From JABWAM01 sp964653025 (GTDB taxonomy: Bacteria; Verrucomicrobiota; Verrucomicrobiia; JABWAM01): DNA of 63,838 bases. The translations under genes and the position numbers were made by a program. The stretch spans positions 1 through 63,838 of the forward strand of contig CAZZBZ010000008.1 of the NCBI GenBank assembly GCA_964653025.1, in the 5' to 3' direction. Of this stretch, positions 44,725 to 52,705 are shown in pieces. Below the pieces are notes generated by a model. That model worked only from the letters and a program-made list of their open reading frames with translations. It did no database searches and had not been told where the DNA came from. Numbering within the stretch: position 1 is the stretch's first letter; each line of letters opens with the position of its first letter.

Positions 44725-45561
44725 GTGTCCGCCCCCCGCTTCCTTCCCGTGCCCGCAGGCCTTGCGAAGTACTTTCGCGTGATGGCGATCGGGTTCCAGA
44801 ATACGCTCGTCTACCGCTGGAACTTCCTCCTGCGGGCGGGCTTCAGCCTCATCCCGCTCATGGGGACCTTCTTCTTCTGGGGGGCGGCGACGAAGGCGGG
44901 CGGCGGGCAGATCGCCGGCTATAGCTTCAACGCGATGATCTCCTACTTCCTCGGGTTGATGCTCCTCGACCTGCTCGCCTCGCCGACGGAGGACGACTTC
45001 CAGATTGCCGCGGAGATCCGCGACGGCCTCATCAACCAGTTCCTGATGAAGCCGATGGACTACCTGGCCTACCGCTTCAGCCTCTTCTGGTCGTACCGCC
45101 TGATCTACACGGCAACCACGATCCTGCCGGTCGTCGCGGTGGTGTGGTACCTGCGCGCGTACTTCGCGATGCCCGAGTCGGGGGTCACCGTCTTCCTCAG
45201 CCTCCTCGCGGTGCTCCTCTCGGCGGTGCTCCAGTTCCTCATCGCCTTTACCTCGGCGCTCCTCGCGTTCTGGGTCCTTGAGGTCTCCGCGCCGATCTTC
45301 ATCATCTACTCGTTCGAGTTTCTCGCGGGTGGGCACGTCTTCCCGCTCGACCTGTTCCCGGCATGGGCCTACCGCCTGATGATGCTCACGCCCTTCCCCT
45401 ACGAGTACTGGTTCCCGCTGGGGGTTTTCCTCGGGCGCTTCAGTCCCGAAGAAGTCGCCCGCGGTTTTGCGATGCAGGCGATCTGGTGCCTTGCCGCATG
45501 GCTCCTCGCCCGCGGAGTCTGGTCCCGCGGCATCCGCAAGTACACCGCCGTCGGCGGATGA
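44725..45561 (+). CDS. ABC-2 type transporter permease
   Basis: A membrane protein of about 278 residues with six hydrophobic segments. The N-terminal pattern AKYFRVMAIGFQNTLVYRWN and the loop DGLINQFLMKPMDYL are characteristic of the ABC-2 permease family usually encoded in pairs. The start is uncertain: I took the GTG at 44725, with GTG at 44749 and ATG at 44782 as alternatives. The second permease follows at 45719. The ATP-binding subunit that should accompany them is not in the neighbourhood, so the transporter must use an ATPase encoded elsewhere. The substrate is unknown. Confidence 0.85.
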   Translation: MSAPRFLPVPAGLAKYFRVMAIGFQNTLVYRWNFLLRAGFSLIPLMGTFFFWGAATKAGGGQIAGYSFNAMISYFLGLMLLDLLASPTEDDFQIAAEIRDGLINQFLMKPMDYLAYRFSLFWSYRLIYTATTILPVVAVVWYLRAYFAMPESGVTVFLSLLAVLLSAVLQFLIAFTSALLAFWVLEVSAPIFIIYSFEFLAGGHVFPLDLFPAWAYRLMMLTPFPYEYWFPLGVFLGRFSPEEVARGFAMQAIWCLAAWLLARGVWSRGIRKYTAVGG

Positions 45562-45570
45562 GACGGAAAT

Positions 45571-45707
45571 GCAGAAGGCAGAACGATGAATGATGAATGA
45601 ACGGAGCCGAATGAAGACGGAATACCCATCGTCCCCGGACGCCGCTTCATAGTTCTCCTCCTTTTTCCTCGGACCTCCTCTTCATCATTCATCATTCTGC
45701 CTTCATC
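45571..45707. repeat. element with inverted arrays of 7-bp repeats
   Basis: The left array (45571-45626) reads GCAGAAG, GCAGAAC, GATGAAT, GATGAAT, GAACGGA, GCCGAAT, GAAGACG, GAATACC. The right array (45680-45707) reads CTTCATC, ATTCATC, ATTCTGC, CTTCATC, the reverse complement of the left type. The two arrays would pair into a long imperfect hairpin between the two permease genes, ending 11 bp before the second ATG. Confidence 0.75.
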
Positions 45708-45718
45708 CTTTTCTTCCC

Positions 45719-46507
45719 ATGCTCCGCTACCTTCGCCTCGCGCTCGCCCTCTTCCGCTACTCGTTGGCGCGGGAGATGATGTTCAAGGCGAACTTTCTCC
45801 TCTGGATCATCGTCGAAGTCGCCTGGCTTGGCCTCCAACTCGCCCTCGTGGGGGTGATCTTCTCCCACGTGACGGAGGTGGCGGGCTGGACGAAGTACGA
45901 GATGGTGATGCTGATCGGGACGAGCCACCTCGTGCAGCAACTCTTCCAGGTGGTGTTCCTGGTGAACCTCATCGAGTTTCCCGAGAATGTGCGGACAGGG
46001 AAACTGGACTTTGCCCTGCTCCAGCCAGCGAGCTCGCAGTTTCTCGTCTCGGTGCGCAAGTACGACCCCGGCTCGGTGGTCAACTGCGCGATCGGGGTGG
46101 CCTTCGTGGCCTGGTCCGCATGGAAGCTCGGGGTCCACCCGAAGGCATGGCAGGCGGCCCTCTTCGCGGCGATGGTGGTCAACGGGGTCTTCATCCACTA
46201 CGCGCTGATGCTGATGATCGTCACGCTCTCGTTCTGGATCGTCCGCGCGCAGGGACTGGTTTACGGCTACTACAACCTCTTCAATATCGCGCGGATGCCG
46301 CGGGACGCCTTTCGCGGGGTGGCGCGGGTGCTCTTCACCTGGGTGCTCCCGATGCTCGTGGTGGCGAACTTCCCGGCAGAGGTCCTCGCACGGGGGATCG
46401 TCGGCCCCGGCGCCCCGCTGATCTTCCTGCTCAGCCTGGGTTTTCTCGCCCTCGCGTGGGCCTGGTTCCGCTTCGGCCTGCGTTTTTACACAAGCGCAAG
46501 CTCTTGA
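45719..46507 (+). CDS. ABC-2 type transporter permease, second subunit
   Basis: This 262-residue protein has six predicted membrane spans and the same N-terminal topology as its neighbour (LALALFRYSLAREMMFKANF), plus the cytosolic loop VRTGKLDFALLQPASSQFLV typical of the family. Together the two genes would form a heterodimeric export pore. The start is the ATG directly after a heptamer repeat array; no Shine-Dalgarno site is obvious. It is followed by an SGNH hydrolase gene. Confidence 0.87.
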   Translation: MLRYLRLALALFRYSLAREMMFKANFLLWIIVEVAWLGLQLALVGVIFSHVTEVAGWTKYEMVMLIGTSHLVQQLFQVVFLVNLIEFPENVRTGKLDFALLQPASSQFLVSVRKYDPGSVVNCAIGVAFVAWSAWKLGVHPKAWQAALFAAMVVNGVFIHYALMLMIVTLSFWIVRAQGLVYGYYNLFNIARMPRDAFRGVARVLFTWVLPMLVVANFPAEVLARGIVGPGAPLIFLLSLGFLALAWAWFRFGLRFYTSASS

Positions 46508-46597
46508 GCGTGATGAACGATGGCAGCACGGCACGAAAACTCCCGCCCAGAAAACCGAGTTGATTCCCGCCCCCCACCGCCCCGATTATCCGCGCGC

Positions 46598-47269
46598 ATG
46601 CAACGCATCCAACACCTCCTGAAGTCCAAAGAACCCCTGAAATGGCTTTTCTCCGGGGACAGCATCACCCATGGCGCCGCGCACACCTTCGGCGGTCGCG
46701 ACTACACCGAACTCTTCTCCGAGCGGCTCCGCTCGGAACTGGGGCGCCCCCGGGACATCGTGATCAAGACCGCGATCAGCGGGCACACCACCGCCTCGCT
46801 GCTCGAGGACTTCGACTGGCGCCATACCCAGTTCAAGCCCGACATCACCTTCCTGATGATCGGGATGAACGATTGCAGCACCACGCGGAACCTGCCGCTC
46901 GCGAAGTTCAAGGAGAACCTCGCCGGGCTCTGCGGCCGCCTCGGGGCGCTCCCCTCGCTGGTCGTCCTCCAGACCACCTGTCCGATCCTCCCGAACACCT
47001 CCCCCGACCGCGAGCCCCAGTTTTCCCTCTACATGGATGCGATCCGGGCGGCGGCGGCGGAGTTCAAGCTGCCGCTCGTGGACCATGCCCGCCATTGGGA
47101 GGAGTTGAACAAGAAGGCTCCCGGCGCCCAGTACTACTGGATGAGCAACGCCTTTCACCCCAACACGGTCGGCCACCGCCTTTTCGCAGAGCTGATCTAC
47201 AAGGAACTCGGGATCTGGGACCCCGCATCCCACAGTTGCCGCCTCTTCCGCCCCGGCCCCCCGGGCTGA
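46598..47269 (+). CDS. SGNH/GDSL-family hydrolase
   Basis: The 223-residue protein has FSGDSITHGAAH with the nucleophile Ser (about residue 18), Gly in TAISGHTTASLL, Asn in LMIGMNDCSTT and the catalytic His in NAFHPNTVGHRLF. It is closer to the rhamnogalacturonan acetylesterase/YpmR type than to the copy at 18214. There is no signal peptide. The ATG at 46598 (MQRIQHLLKSKEP) is the natural start. Substrates may be acetylated sugars or lipids, and a role linked to the preceding ABC permeases cannot be shown. Confidence 0.87.
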   Translation: MQRIQHLLKSKEPLKWLFSGDSITHGAAHTFGGRDYTELFSERLRSELGRPRDIVIKTAISGHTTASLLEDFDWRHTQFKPDITFLMIGMNDCSTTRNLPLAKFKENLAGLCGRLGALPSLVVLQTTCPILPNTSPDREPQFSLYMDAIRAAAAEFKLPLVDHARHWEELNKKAPGAQYYWMSNAFHPNTVGHRLFAELIYKELGIWDPASHSCRLFRPGPPG

Positions 47270-47291
47270 TACCTGCAGGAACCGGAGCGTC

Positions 47292-47462
47292 AGCCACGGA
47301 TGAAACACGGATGGCAGAAAACGCGCATCGAGTCCGCGGACATGGGCTCGATGCGACTCCGCCAAGGAACTACCGCTTGCTCCTGTTGCGGACGCGTGCC
47401 GATTCCGTGTGGCGGAATCGGCACATCCTCCATCCGTGAACATCCGTGTTTCATCCGTGGCT
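47292..47462. repeat. 171-bp element with perfect 22-bp terminal inverted repeats
   Basis: AGCCACGGATGAAACACGGA starts the left end (47292-47313). The right end (47441-47462) is its perfect 22-bp complement. Inside are the GCCGATTCCGtgtggCGGAATCGGC hairpin (47398-47422) and tandem CATCCGTG units. The right half is repeated at 34693-34763. The 5' part of the pseudopilin frame runs through the element. Confidence 0.8.
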
Positions 47463-48166
47463 CCTCCTCTTGTGACGTCCTCACACCAGGGCGGCAAAGC
47501 CCGGTTCGAGGAGCGTTTACCCTCATCGAGCTTCTGGTGGTGATCGCCATCCTCGCGATCCTGGCCGCTCTGTTGTTGCCATCGCTCCGCGCCTCCCGTG
47601 AACGCGGGCGCCTCGCCTCCTGCGCGAGCAGCCTCCGCCAAGTCTACCTTGGCCTTGAGATGTACGCCGACGACAACGACGAGTTTTACCCGAAGGCCAT
47701 CGGCAACGGGATCTGGGGTTCCTCCAACGACACCGAAATCGGCTGGCTCCAGCGCATCTCCCCCTACGTGAAGGACCGCCGAGTCTTTCGTTGCCCCGGG
47801 CAGCCCTCCGGTTACGAGAACGACTTCTCCTACTTCCTCGGTTCGCGGGCCGCCTACGTCGCCGCAGGCAACCAGTTTGCCCCCTTCAACCGCAAGGACC
47901 TCAAGTTCCCCGCGCAGTACGTTCTATCGGGCGACGGTGCCTACCCCAACTTTGAAGGGTTCGATACCGACAAGGACAACTACACCCAGGACTGCCTGTT
48001 TACCTGGAACCAGAGTCGCCGGCGCGCGGGATTTTACCACCTCGGACGCGTTAACGTCCTCTTCGCTGACGGTCATGTGAGGGCATTCAACTCCTTCGAG
48101 GGATCCGAGATGACCTATTCCTACGACCAACCAGGCCTGGACTTCGACCTCACCGAACCGAAGTGA
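47396..48166 (+). CDS. type II pseudopilin/prepilin-like protein (PVC type)
   Basis: A type IV prepilin methylation site GAFTLIELLVVIAILAILAA is followed by about 215 residues of globular domain. That domain includes the terminal RVNVLFADGHVRAFNS motif, the HxxxxxxxxxDGH/DG block typical of the many pseudopilin-like proteins of Planctomycetes and Verrucomicrobia. It would be processed by a prepilin peptidase and anchored in the inner membrane. The start is unclear: no start codon lies between the repeat element and the leader. I use the GTG at 47396, inside the repeat, giving a 40-residue leader. An ATG at 47342 or 47300 is possible. Confidence 0.82.
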   Translation: MPIPCGGIGTSSIREHPCFIRGSSSCDVLTPGRQSPVRGAFTLIELLVVIAILAILAALLLPSLRASRERGRLASCASSLRQVYLGLEMYADDNDEFYPKAIGNGIWGSSNDTEIGWLQRISPYVKDRRVFRCPGQPSGYENDFSYFLGSRAAYVAAGNQFAPFNRKDLKFPAQYVLSGDGAYPNFEGFDTDKDNYTQDCLFTWNQSRRRAGFYHLGRVNVLFADGHVRAFNSFEGSEMTYSYDQPGLDFDLTEPK

Positions 48167-48198
48167 GCGACGCGCAGCTTTGCTGCCAACGCGATGAG

Positions 48199-48693
48199 CT
48201 AACGGCTGGGTTGCGGCGGGGGCGGGGGAGCGGACTCCCCGGGAATCACCGGCTCCACGAGGTACCACTTCCCCTCGATCCATTCGAAAGTCGCGAAACC
48301 GGGCACGGTCTCCTCCCGCTTGTCCGGACGACGCACCTTCGTGACGATCGCGAAGGAGAAGGAGTTCTGCCCCACGCGCCACACTCCCTCGCGCTCGATG
48401 CCCAGGATCCGGTCCTTCAGGCTTTTCGCCTGGTGCTCGATCCACGCGTCGCGGCTGCCGAATTCCTTAATTGCCAGTTTCTGGCCTTGCGGATCGTTCA
48501 GTTCGAAGAGGCGCCCCCAGTCGGCATCCACCCATGCGCGGGTATAGCGCTCGAACGTTTTCTCGAGATCGGGCGGAAGGGGGAGCTTTCGTTCCCCCTT
48601 CGCGTCACCCTCGGGCCGGGATTTCTGGGCTGCATGACCGGACGGGCACGAGAGTGCCATTAGGATCAGCAAACCGCAAAGTATCGCATTCAC
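48199..48693 (-). CDS. secreted small protein, NTF2-like (unassigned)
   Basis: The 164-residue product starts with a signal peptide (MNAILCGLLILMALSCPSGHA). It contains a helical Arg/Trp/Asp region (TFERYTRAWVDADWGRLFEL) followed by antiparallel strands (FSFAIVTKVRRPD, TFEWIEGKWYLVEP), which together suggest a cone-shaped NTF2-like fold. The C-terminus is Pro-rich. No catalytic motif is evident and no specific family is recognised. It is encoded 9 bp downstream of trpF on the same strand and may be co-transcribed. Confidence 0.65.
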   Translation of the reverse strand: MNAILCGLLILMALSCPSGHAAQKSRPEGDAKGERKLPLPPDLEKTFERYTRAWVDADWGRLFELNDPQGQKLAIKEFGSRDAWIEHQAKSLKDRILGIEREGVWRVGQNSFSFAIVTKVRRPDKREETVPGFATFEWIEGKWYLVEPVIPGESAPPPPPQPSR

Positions 48694-48702
48694 CGCTTCT
48701 TC

Positions 48703-49350
48703 TTACCCGCGGCGACGCCCCACGGCAAGCCCGCCGGCGGCCCGCGCCCCACGGATGAACGCGGCGAGCTTCAGCGGGGCTTTGCGGCCCGGTGCGCGCT
48801 CCACGCCGCTGCAGGCGTCCACGGCGAAGGGCCCCACCGCGCGGATTGCGGCGGCCACGTTCGACGGGGTGAGCCCGCCCGAAAGGATGAGCGGGCGCCC
48901 CATCCGTGCGGCACGCCGTGCAAGGACCCAGTTCGAGAGATGCCCCGTGCCGCCCCTGCGCCCGCCCTCCACGAAGGCGTCCACCAGCCAGGCGTCCACC
49001 GGGTATCGCCGCAGGGCTTTCAGGTCGGCGGCGCGGCGGGGACGGAACGCCTTGATCACCCGGCAGGGAAGCCCACGGCAGGCCGCGGGGGACTCCTCCC
49101 CGTGGAGTTGCACCGCGTCGAGGCCGCAAGCAGCCACCACACGGCACACCTCGGTGCGGGAGGCGTTCGCAAACACTCCCACCCGAGTCACAAAGGGTGG
49201 CAGGCGACGGCAGATCGTCGCCGCGTGGGCGGAACTCACCCGTCGGGGACTCCCCGGAACAAAGATAAAACCGAGGGCATCCGCCCCTTCGGCAGCCGCC
49301 CGAAGAGCATCCCGCAGGTTCGTAATGCCACAAATTTTGACGCGAACCAT
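48703..49350 (-). CDS. trpF: phosphoribosylanthranilate isomerase
   Basis: TrpF catalyses the Amadori rearrangement of phosphoribosylanthranilate in tryptophan synthesis. The catalytic Cys is in MVRVKICGIT at the N-terminus, and the general acid Asp is in WLVDAFVEGG (about residue 125), followed by the phosphate-binding GGTGHLSNW. The late SGGLTPSNV and DACSGVE blocks are also present. The 215-residue length is typical. In most relatives the phosphate loop is followed by FDW; here it reads LSNW, a modest deviation. No other trp genes are in the window. Confidence 0.95.
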   Translation of the reverse strand: MVRVKICGITNLRDALRAAAEGADALGFIFVPGSPRRVSSAHAATICRRLPPFVTRVGVFANASRTEVCRVVAACGLDAVQLHGEESPAACRGLPCRVIKAFRPRRAADLKALRRYPVDAWLVDAFVEGGRRGGTGHLSNWVLARRAARMGRPLILSGGLTPSNVAAAIRAVGPFAVDACSGVERAPGRKAPLKLAAFIRGARAAGGLAVGRRRG

Positions 49351-49427
49351 GGGGCTCTCCTAGCGGATGTGAGGGGTTTTCTCAAGCAGGCGTTCCCCGC
49401 GGCCCGAGAGATTTGGGCATTAAGCTG

Positions 49428-49456
49428 TTGACAAACTTTTGACGGGCGGGTTAAAC
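49428..49456 (+). promoter_or_regulatory. candidate sigma-70 promoter of acpP
   Basis: TTGACA (49428-49433) is followed after 17 bp by TTAAAC (49451-49456). The predicted start leaves a leader of about 25 bases that contains GAGGAGAA, a good ribosome site before the acpP ATG. Confidence 0.6.
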
Positions 49457-49486
49457 GCCCTCTCCCAACCGAGGAGAACCAACTAT

Positions 49487-49735
49487 ATGGCTGAAAAGAG
49501 CATTGAAGAGAAAGTAAAGGACATCATCGTGAAACAGCTTGGCGTCAACGCCGAGCAGGTCACCCTGACCGCCAAGTTCGTGGAGGATCTGGGGGCCGAT
49601 TCCCTGGATGTCGTCGAACTGATCATGGCCTTTGAGGAAGAGTTCGGCGCCGACATTTCTGACGAGGAGGCCGAGAAGCTCCAGACCGTCGGCGATGCCG
49701 TCCGATACATTACCGAAAAACAGGGGGGCGAGTAA
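49487..49735 (+). CDS. acpP: acyl carrier protein
   Basis: The 82-residue, acidic four-helix protein has the phosphopantetheine attachment serine in DLGADSLDVVELIMAFEEEF (about residue 38). It carries fatty acyl intermediates in type II fatty acid synthesis. The ATG at 49487 has a clear ribosome site (GAGGAGAA), unlike most genes here, as expected for a highly expressed gene. fabF follows 60 bp downstream, past a stem-loop. Confidence 0.97.
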   Translation: MAEKSIEEKVKDIIVKQLGVNAEQVTLTAKFVEDLGADSLDVVELIMAFEEEFGADISDEEAEKLQTVGDAVRYITEKQGGE

Positions 49736-49752
49736 CGCTTTCGTCGCACCGT

Positions 49753-49785
49753 GAATACAGCCCCCGCACTCCGGGGGCCGTATTC
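49753..49785 (+). terminator. stem-loop between acpP and fabF (attenuator-like)
   Basis: GAATACaGCCCCC, a 7-base loop, GGGGGCcGTATTC: 12 paired bases with one mismatch. No run of T follows, so it is more likely a partial terminator or an mRNA 3'-end stabiliser that lets acpP be made in excess over fabF. Confidence 0.65.
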
Positions 49786-49795
49786 GCCTTGTGAA

Positions 49796-51061
49796 ATGGC
49801 ATCCATGGGGCATCCCACTGAAATCCCGCGTGTCGTAGTCACCGGCATCGGCGTCGTGACCCCTCTCGGGCAGGACATCGCCACTTTCTGGGCGAACCTG
49901 CTTGCGGGAAAATCGGGCATCCAACGCATCACCGCCTTCGACGTGACGGCGTACGACTGCAAGATTGCCGGCGAAATCCACGGCTTTGAAGGAGCCAGCT
50001 TCTTCAGATCTCCGAAGGAAGCCCGCCGCTGCGACCGCTTCGTCCAACTCGCGGTAGCCACCGCGAAGCAGGCATTTGGGGATGCCGGGGTCGACCTGAC
50101 GAAAGAAAACCCCGAGCGCGTTGGCGTGATGGTGGGTTCCGGCGTGGGTGGACTGAAGAGCATGGAGGACCAGCACACCCTGCTTCTGGAACGCGGTCCC
50201 TCGCGCCTTTCGCCCTTCATGATTCCCATGATGATCAGCAACATGGCCTCGGGGATCATCTCCATGGAACTGGGTGCGCGCGGTCCAAATATGGCCGTGA
50301 CCACCGCCTGCTCCACGGCCGCCCACACCATCGGTGAATCCTTCCACGCCATCCGCCGCGGCGAGGCCGACCTCATGCTCGCCGGCGGGAGCGAGGCCAC
50401 GATCTGTCCGCTCGGCATCGGCGGGTTTGCAGCCATGAAGGCCCTCAGCACTCGCAACGATGAGCCCGAGAAAGCCAGCCGCCCCTTCGACCGCGACCGC
50501 GACGGGTTCGTGATGGCCGAGGGCTCCGGGATCCTCGTGGTCGAGGAACTTGAACACGCGAAGAAGCGGGGTGCCCGCATCTATTGCGAGATCGTCGGCT
50601 ACGGCAACACCGCCGACGCCTACCACATGACCGCTCCTCCTCCCGAGGGCGAGGGCGCTGCCCGCTGCATGGTCATGGCCCTGCGCACCGGCCGCCTCAA
50701 CACCTCCGACATCTCCTACATCAACGCTCACGGCACCTCGACGCCCCTCGGCGACATCTGCGAGACCAAGGCGATCAAGTCCGTCTTCGGCGATTACGCC
50801 CGCAAGCTTTCCGTAAGCTCGACCAAGTCCATGACCGGCCACCACCTCGGCGCCGCCGGCTCCATCGAGATGGCGGTCTGCGCCAAGGCCATCCACGAGG
50901 ACAAGATTCCCCCTACCATTAACCTGGACAACCCGGACCCCCAGTGCGACCTCGACTATGTCCCCAAGGTCGCGCGGGAGAGCCGTGTGAACGCCATCCT
51001 CAACAACTCCTTTGGTTTCGGTGGCCACAACGCCTGCATCGCCGCCCGCAAACTGTCCTGA
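49796..51061 (+). CDS. fabF: beta-ketoacyl-ACP synthase II
   Basis: FabF condenses malonyl-ACP with acyl-ACP. The Cys-His-His triad is complete: the Cys in VTTACSTAAHTI (about residue 168), the first His in YINAHGTSTPLGD (about 307), and the second in SVSSTKSMTGHHLGAAGS (about 344). The 421-residue length is normal. I start at MASMGHPTEIP (49796). A frame extension to 49751 would run through the stem-loop and is unlikely. The gene lies in acpP-fabF order as in many bacteria. Confidence 0.97.
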   Translation: MASMGHPTEIPRVVVTGIGVVTPLGQDIATFWANLLAGKSGIQRITAFDVTAYDCKIAGEIHGFEGASFFRSPKEARRCDRFVQLAVATAKQAFGDAGVDLTKENPERVGVMVGSGVGGLKSMEDQHTLLLERGPSRLSPFMIPMMISNMASGIISMELGARGPNMAVTTACSTAAHTIGESFHAIRRGEADLMLAGGSEATICPLGIGGFAAMKALSTRNDEPEKASRPFDRDRDGFVMAEGSGILVVEELEHAKKRGARIYCEIVGYGNTADAYHMTAPPPEGEGAARCMVMALRTGRLNTSDISYINAHGTSTPLGDICETKAIKSVFGDYARKLSVSSTKSMTGHHLGAAGSIEMAVCAKAIHEDKIPPTINLDNPDPQCDLDYVPKVARESRVNAILNNSFGFGGHNACIAARKLS

Positions 51062-51083
51062 CCGCACGGACACCCTCCCATCC

Positions 51084-51356
51084 ATGAAGACTGACATCCA
51101 TCCCGAGTACGTCGAAGCCACTGTCACTTGCGCTTGCGGCAACGTGATGCACACCCGTTCCACCCGATCGAGCCTCCGTGTCGGCATCTGCTCCAAGTGC
51201 CACCCGTTTTTTACCGGCCATCAGAAGTTCGTGGATACCGCCGGCCGCGTCGAGCGCTTCCGCCGCCGCTTTGCCGCCAAGGCCCCCGTCGTCAAGGCTC
51301 CTGCCGCCAAGCCCCCCATTGCCGACGCCCCCGCGAAGAAGAAGGTACGCAAGTAG
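51084..51356 (+). CDS. rpmE: 50S ribosomal protein L31 with Ala/Lys-rich tail
   Basis: The first 65 residues are a zinc-type L31: MKTDIHPEYVEATVTCACGN with the first Cys pair, then ICSKCHPFFTGHQKF with the second, and VDTAGRVERFRRRF. A tail of about 25 residues follows, rich in Ala, Lys and Pro (KAPVVKAPAAKPP), that standard L31 lacks. It is intrinsically disordered and resembles extensions seen on ribosomal proteins of some PVC bacteria. The four Cys indicate the zinc-bound form. Confidence 0.95.
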   Translation: MKTDIHPEYVEATVTCACGNVMHTRSTRSSLRVGICSKCHPFFTGHQKFVDTAGRVERFRRRFAAKAPVVKAPAAKPPIADAPAKKKVRK

Positions 51357-51414
51357 TCGCCCCCTCGCTTGTTTTTCGCTTTCACGCCCTCGGTGCCCCG
51401 GGCATCGTTCCCGT

Positions 51415-52452
51415 ATGCCTTCCGCAGGTGAACCTTCTTCCGGCGATCGCATGGCGGTCGAGGTGCCGGATCCCGCGTTCGAACTGACGCTCCGTCCCAC
51501 CGCCCTCACCGACTTCACCGGTCAAGCGCGCATCAAGGAGCGCCTCGGAATCCTTATCGAGGCTGCCCGCCAGCGGAAGGACGTCCTCGCCCACCTTCTT
51601 TTTATCGGCCCCCCCGGCCTCGGCAAGACCACGCTTGCCCACATCATGGCGAAAGCCATGGGTGCCGGCATCAAGTGCACCAGCGGCCCTGTTATCGAGA
51701 AGGCCGGCGACCTCGCCGGACTCCTCACCTCCATGGAGGAGGGAGATGTCCTCTTCATCGACGAAATCCACCGCCTCCCCGCTACCGTCGAGGAATACCT
51801 CTACCCGGCGATGGAGGACTTCAAGCTCGACATCATCATCGACAGTGGCCCGAACGCCCGCTCCGTGCGCCTCAACCTCCCCCGCTTCACCCTTGTCGGC
51901 GCCACCACGCGCAGCGGCCTGCTCAGTTCCCCGCTCCTCGGTCGCTTTGGTGTTCCCTACCGCCTCGATTACTACACCGCCGAGGAACTCCGTAAGGTGA
52001 TTCTCCGTTCCGCACGGATCCTGAATGCCGAGACCGACCCCGAGGGGGCCCTCGAGATCGCCCGTCGCTCGCGCGGCACGCCCCGTGTTGCCAACAACCT
52101 CCTCCGCATCGCCCGCGAGTACGCCCAGGTCCGCGCCGGCAATCGCGTCACCCAGGATGCCGCCAAGGCCGCCCTCTCCCTCTGGGGAATCGACGAGGAC
52201 GGCCTCGATGAGATGGACAAGCGCCTTCTCGAAACCCTCGTCCACAAGTTTGGCGGCGGGCCCGTCGGCATTGCGTCGCTCGCCGTGGCCGCGGGCGAGG
52301 AATCGGGCACCCTTGAAGAGGTGTACGAACCCTTCCTCATCCAGGAAGGCTACCTCCGCCGCACCCCGCAGGGCCGCGTGGCCACCGATCTCGCATTCAA
52401 GAAACTCGGCGTCAAGCCCCGCGGGCAGGCCGTTCTTTTCGAGGGCGCCTGA
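51415..52452 (+). CDS. ruvB: Holliday junction branch migration ATPase
   Basis: RuvB is the hexameric motor of the RuvABC resolvasome. Walker A GPPGLGKTTLAH (about residue 65), Walker B VLFIDEIHRLP (about 114), sensor 1 VGATTRSGLLS and the arginine-finger region LLGRFGVPYRL are present. The C-terminal winged-helix ends with PQGRVATDLAF. The 345-residue length fits. The start at 51415 (MPSAGEPSSG) leaves a 58-bp gap after rpmE. ruvA and ruvC are not adjacent. Confidence 0.97.
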   Translation: MPSAGEPSSGDRMAVEVPDPAFELTLRPTALTDFTGQARIKERLGILIEAARQRKDVLAHLLFIGPPGLGKTTLAHIMAKAMGAGIKCTSGPVIEKAGDLAGLLTSMEEGDVLFIDEIHRLPATVEEYLYPAMEDFKLDIIIDSGPNARSVRLNLPRFTLVGATTRSGLLSSPLLGRFGVPYRLDYYTAEELRKVILRSARILNAETDPEGALEIARRSRGTPRVANNLLRIAREYAQVRAGNRVTQDAAKAALSLWGIDEDGLDEMDKRLLETLVHKFGGGPVGIASLAVAAGEESGTLEEVYEPFLIQEGYLRRTPQGRVATDLAFKKLGVKPRGQAVLFEGA

Positions 52453-52500
52453 GCCGAATCCGTGTCGCCCCAAAAACGGCCTGCGATCGGATTTCGAATT

Positions 52501-52675
52501 GCAGGGCAAGCGCTCCNNNNNNNNNNNNNNNNNNNNNNNNNNNNNNNNNNNNNNNNNNNNNNNNNNNNNNNNNNNNNNNNNNNNNNNNNNNNNNNNNNNN
52601 NNNNNNNNNNNNNNNNCCTCGCTTGCCGTCTGCTCCGAAGGAATGGCAGGCGAAAGGCGCCCGCCCTACAGCCGA
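52501..52675. repeat. REP element interrupted by a 100-N assembly gap
   Basis: Positions 52517-52616 are exactly 100 N. The left flank ends GCAGGGCAAGCGCTCC and the right flank runs CGCTTGCCGTCTGCTCC to GCAGGCG...CGCCCGCCCTACA, the two halves of the TGTAGGGC-type element seen whole at 32232. The break therefore fell in a repeat. The rest of 52453-52705 holds no gene. Confidence 0.75.
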
Positions 52676-52705
52676 AACGGATCGCGATCGGATTCCGAAC
52701 TGAAG

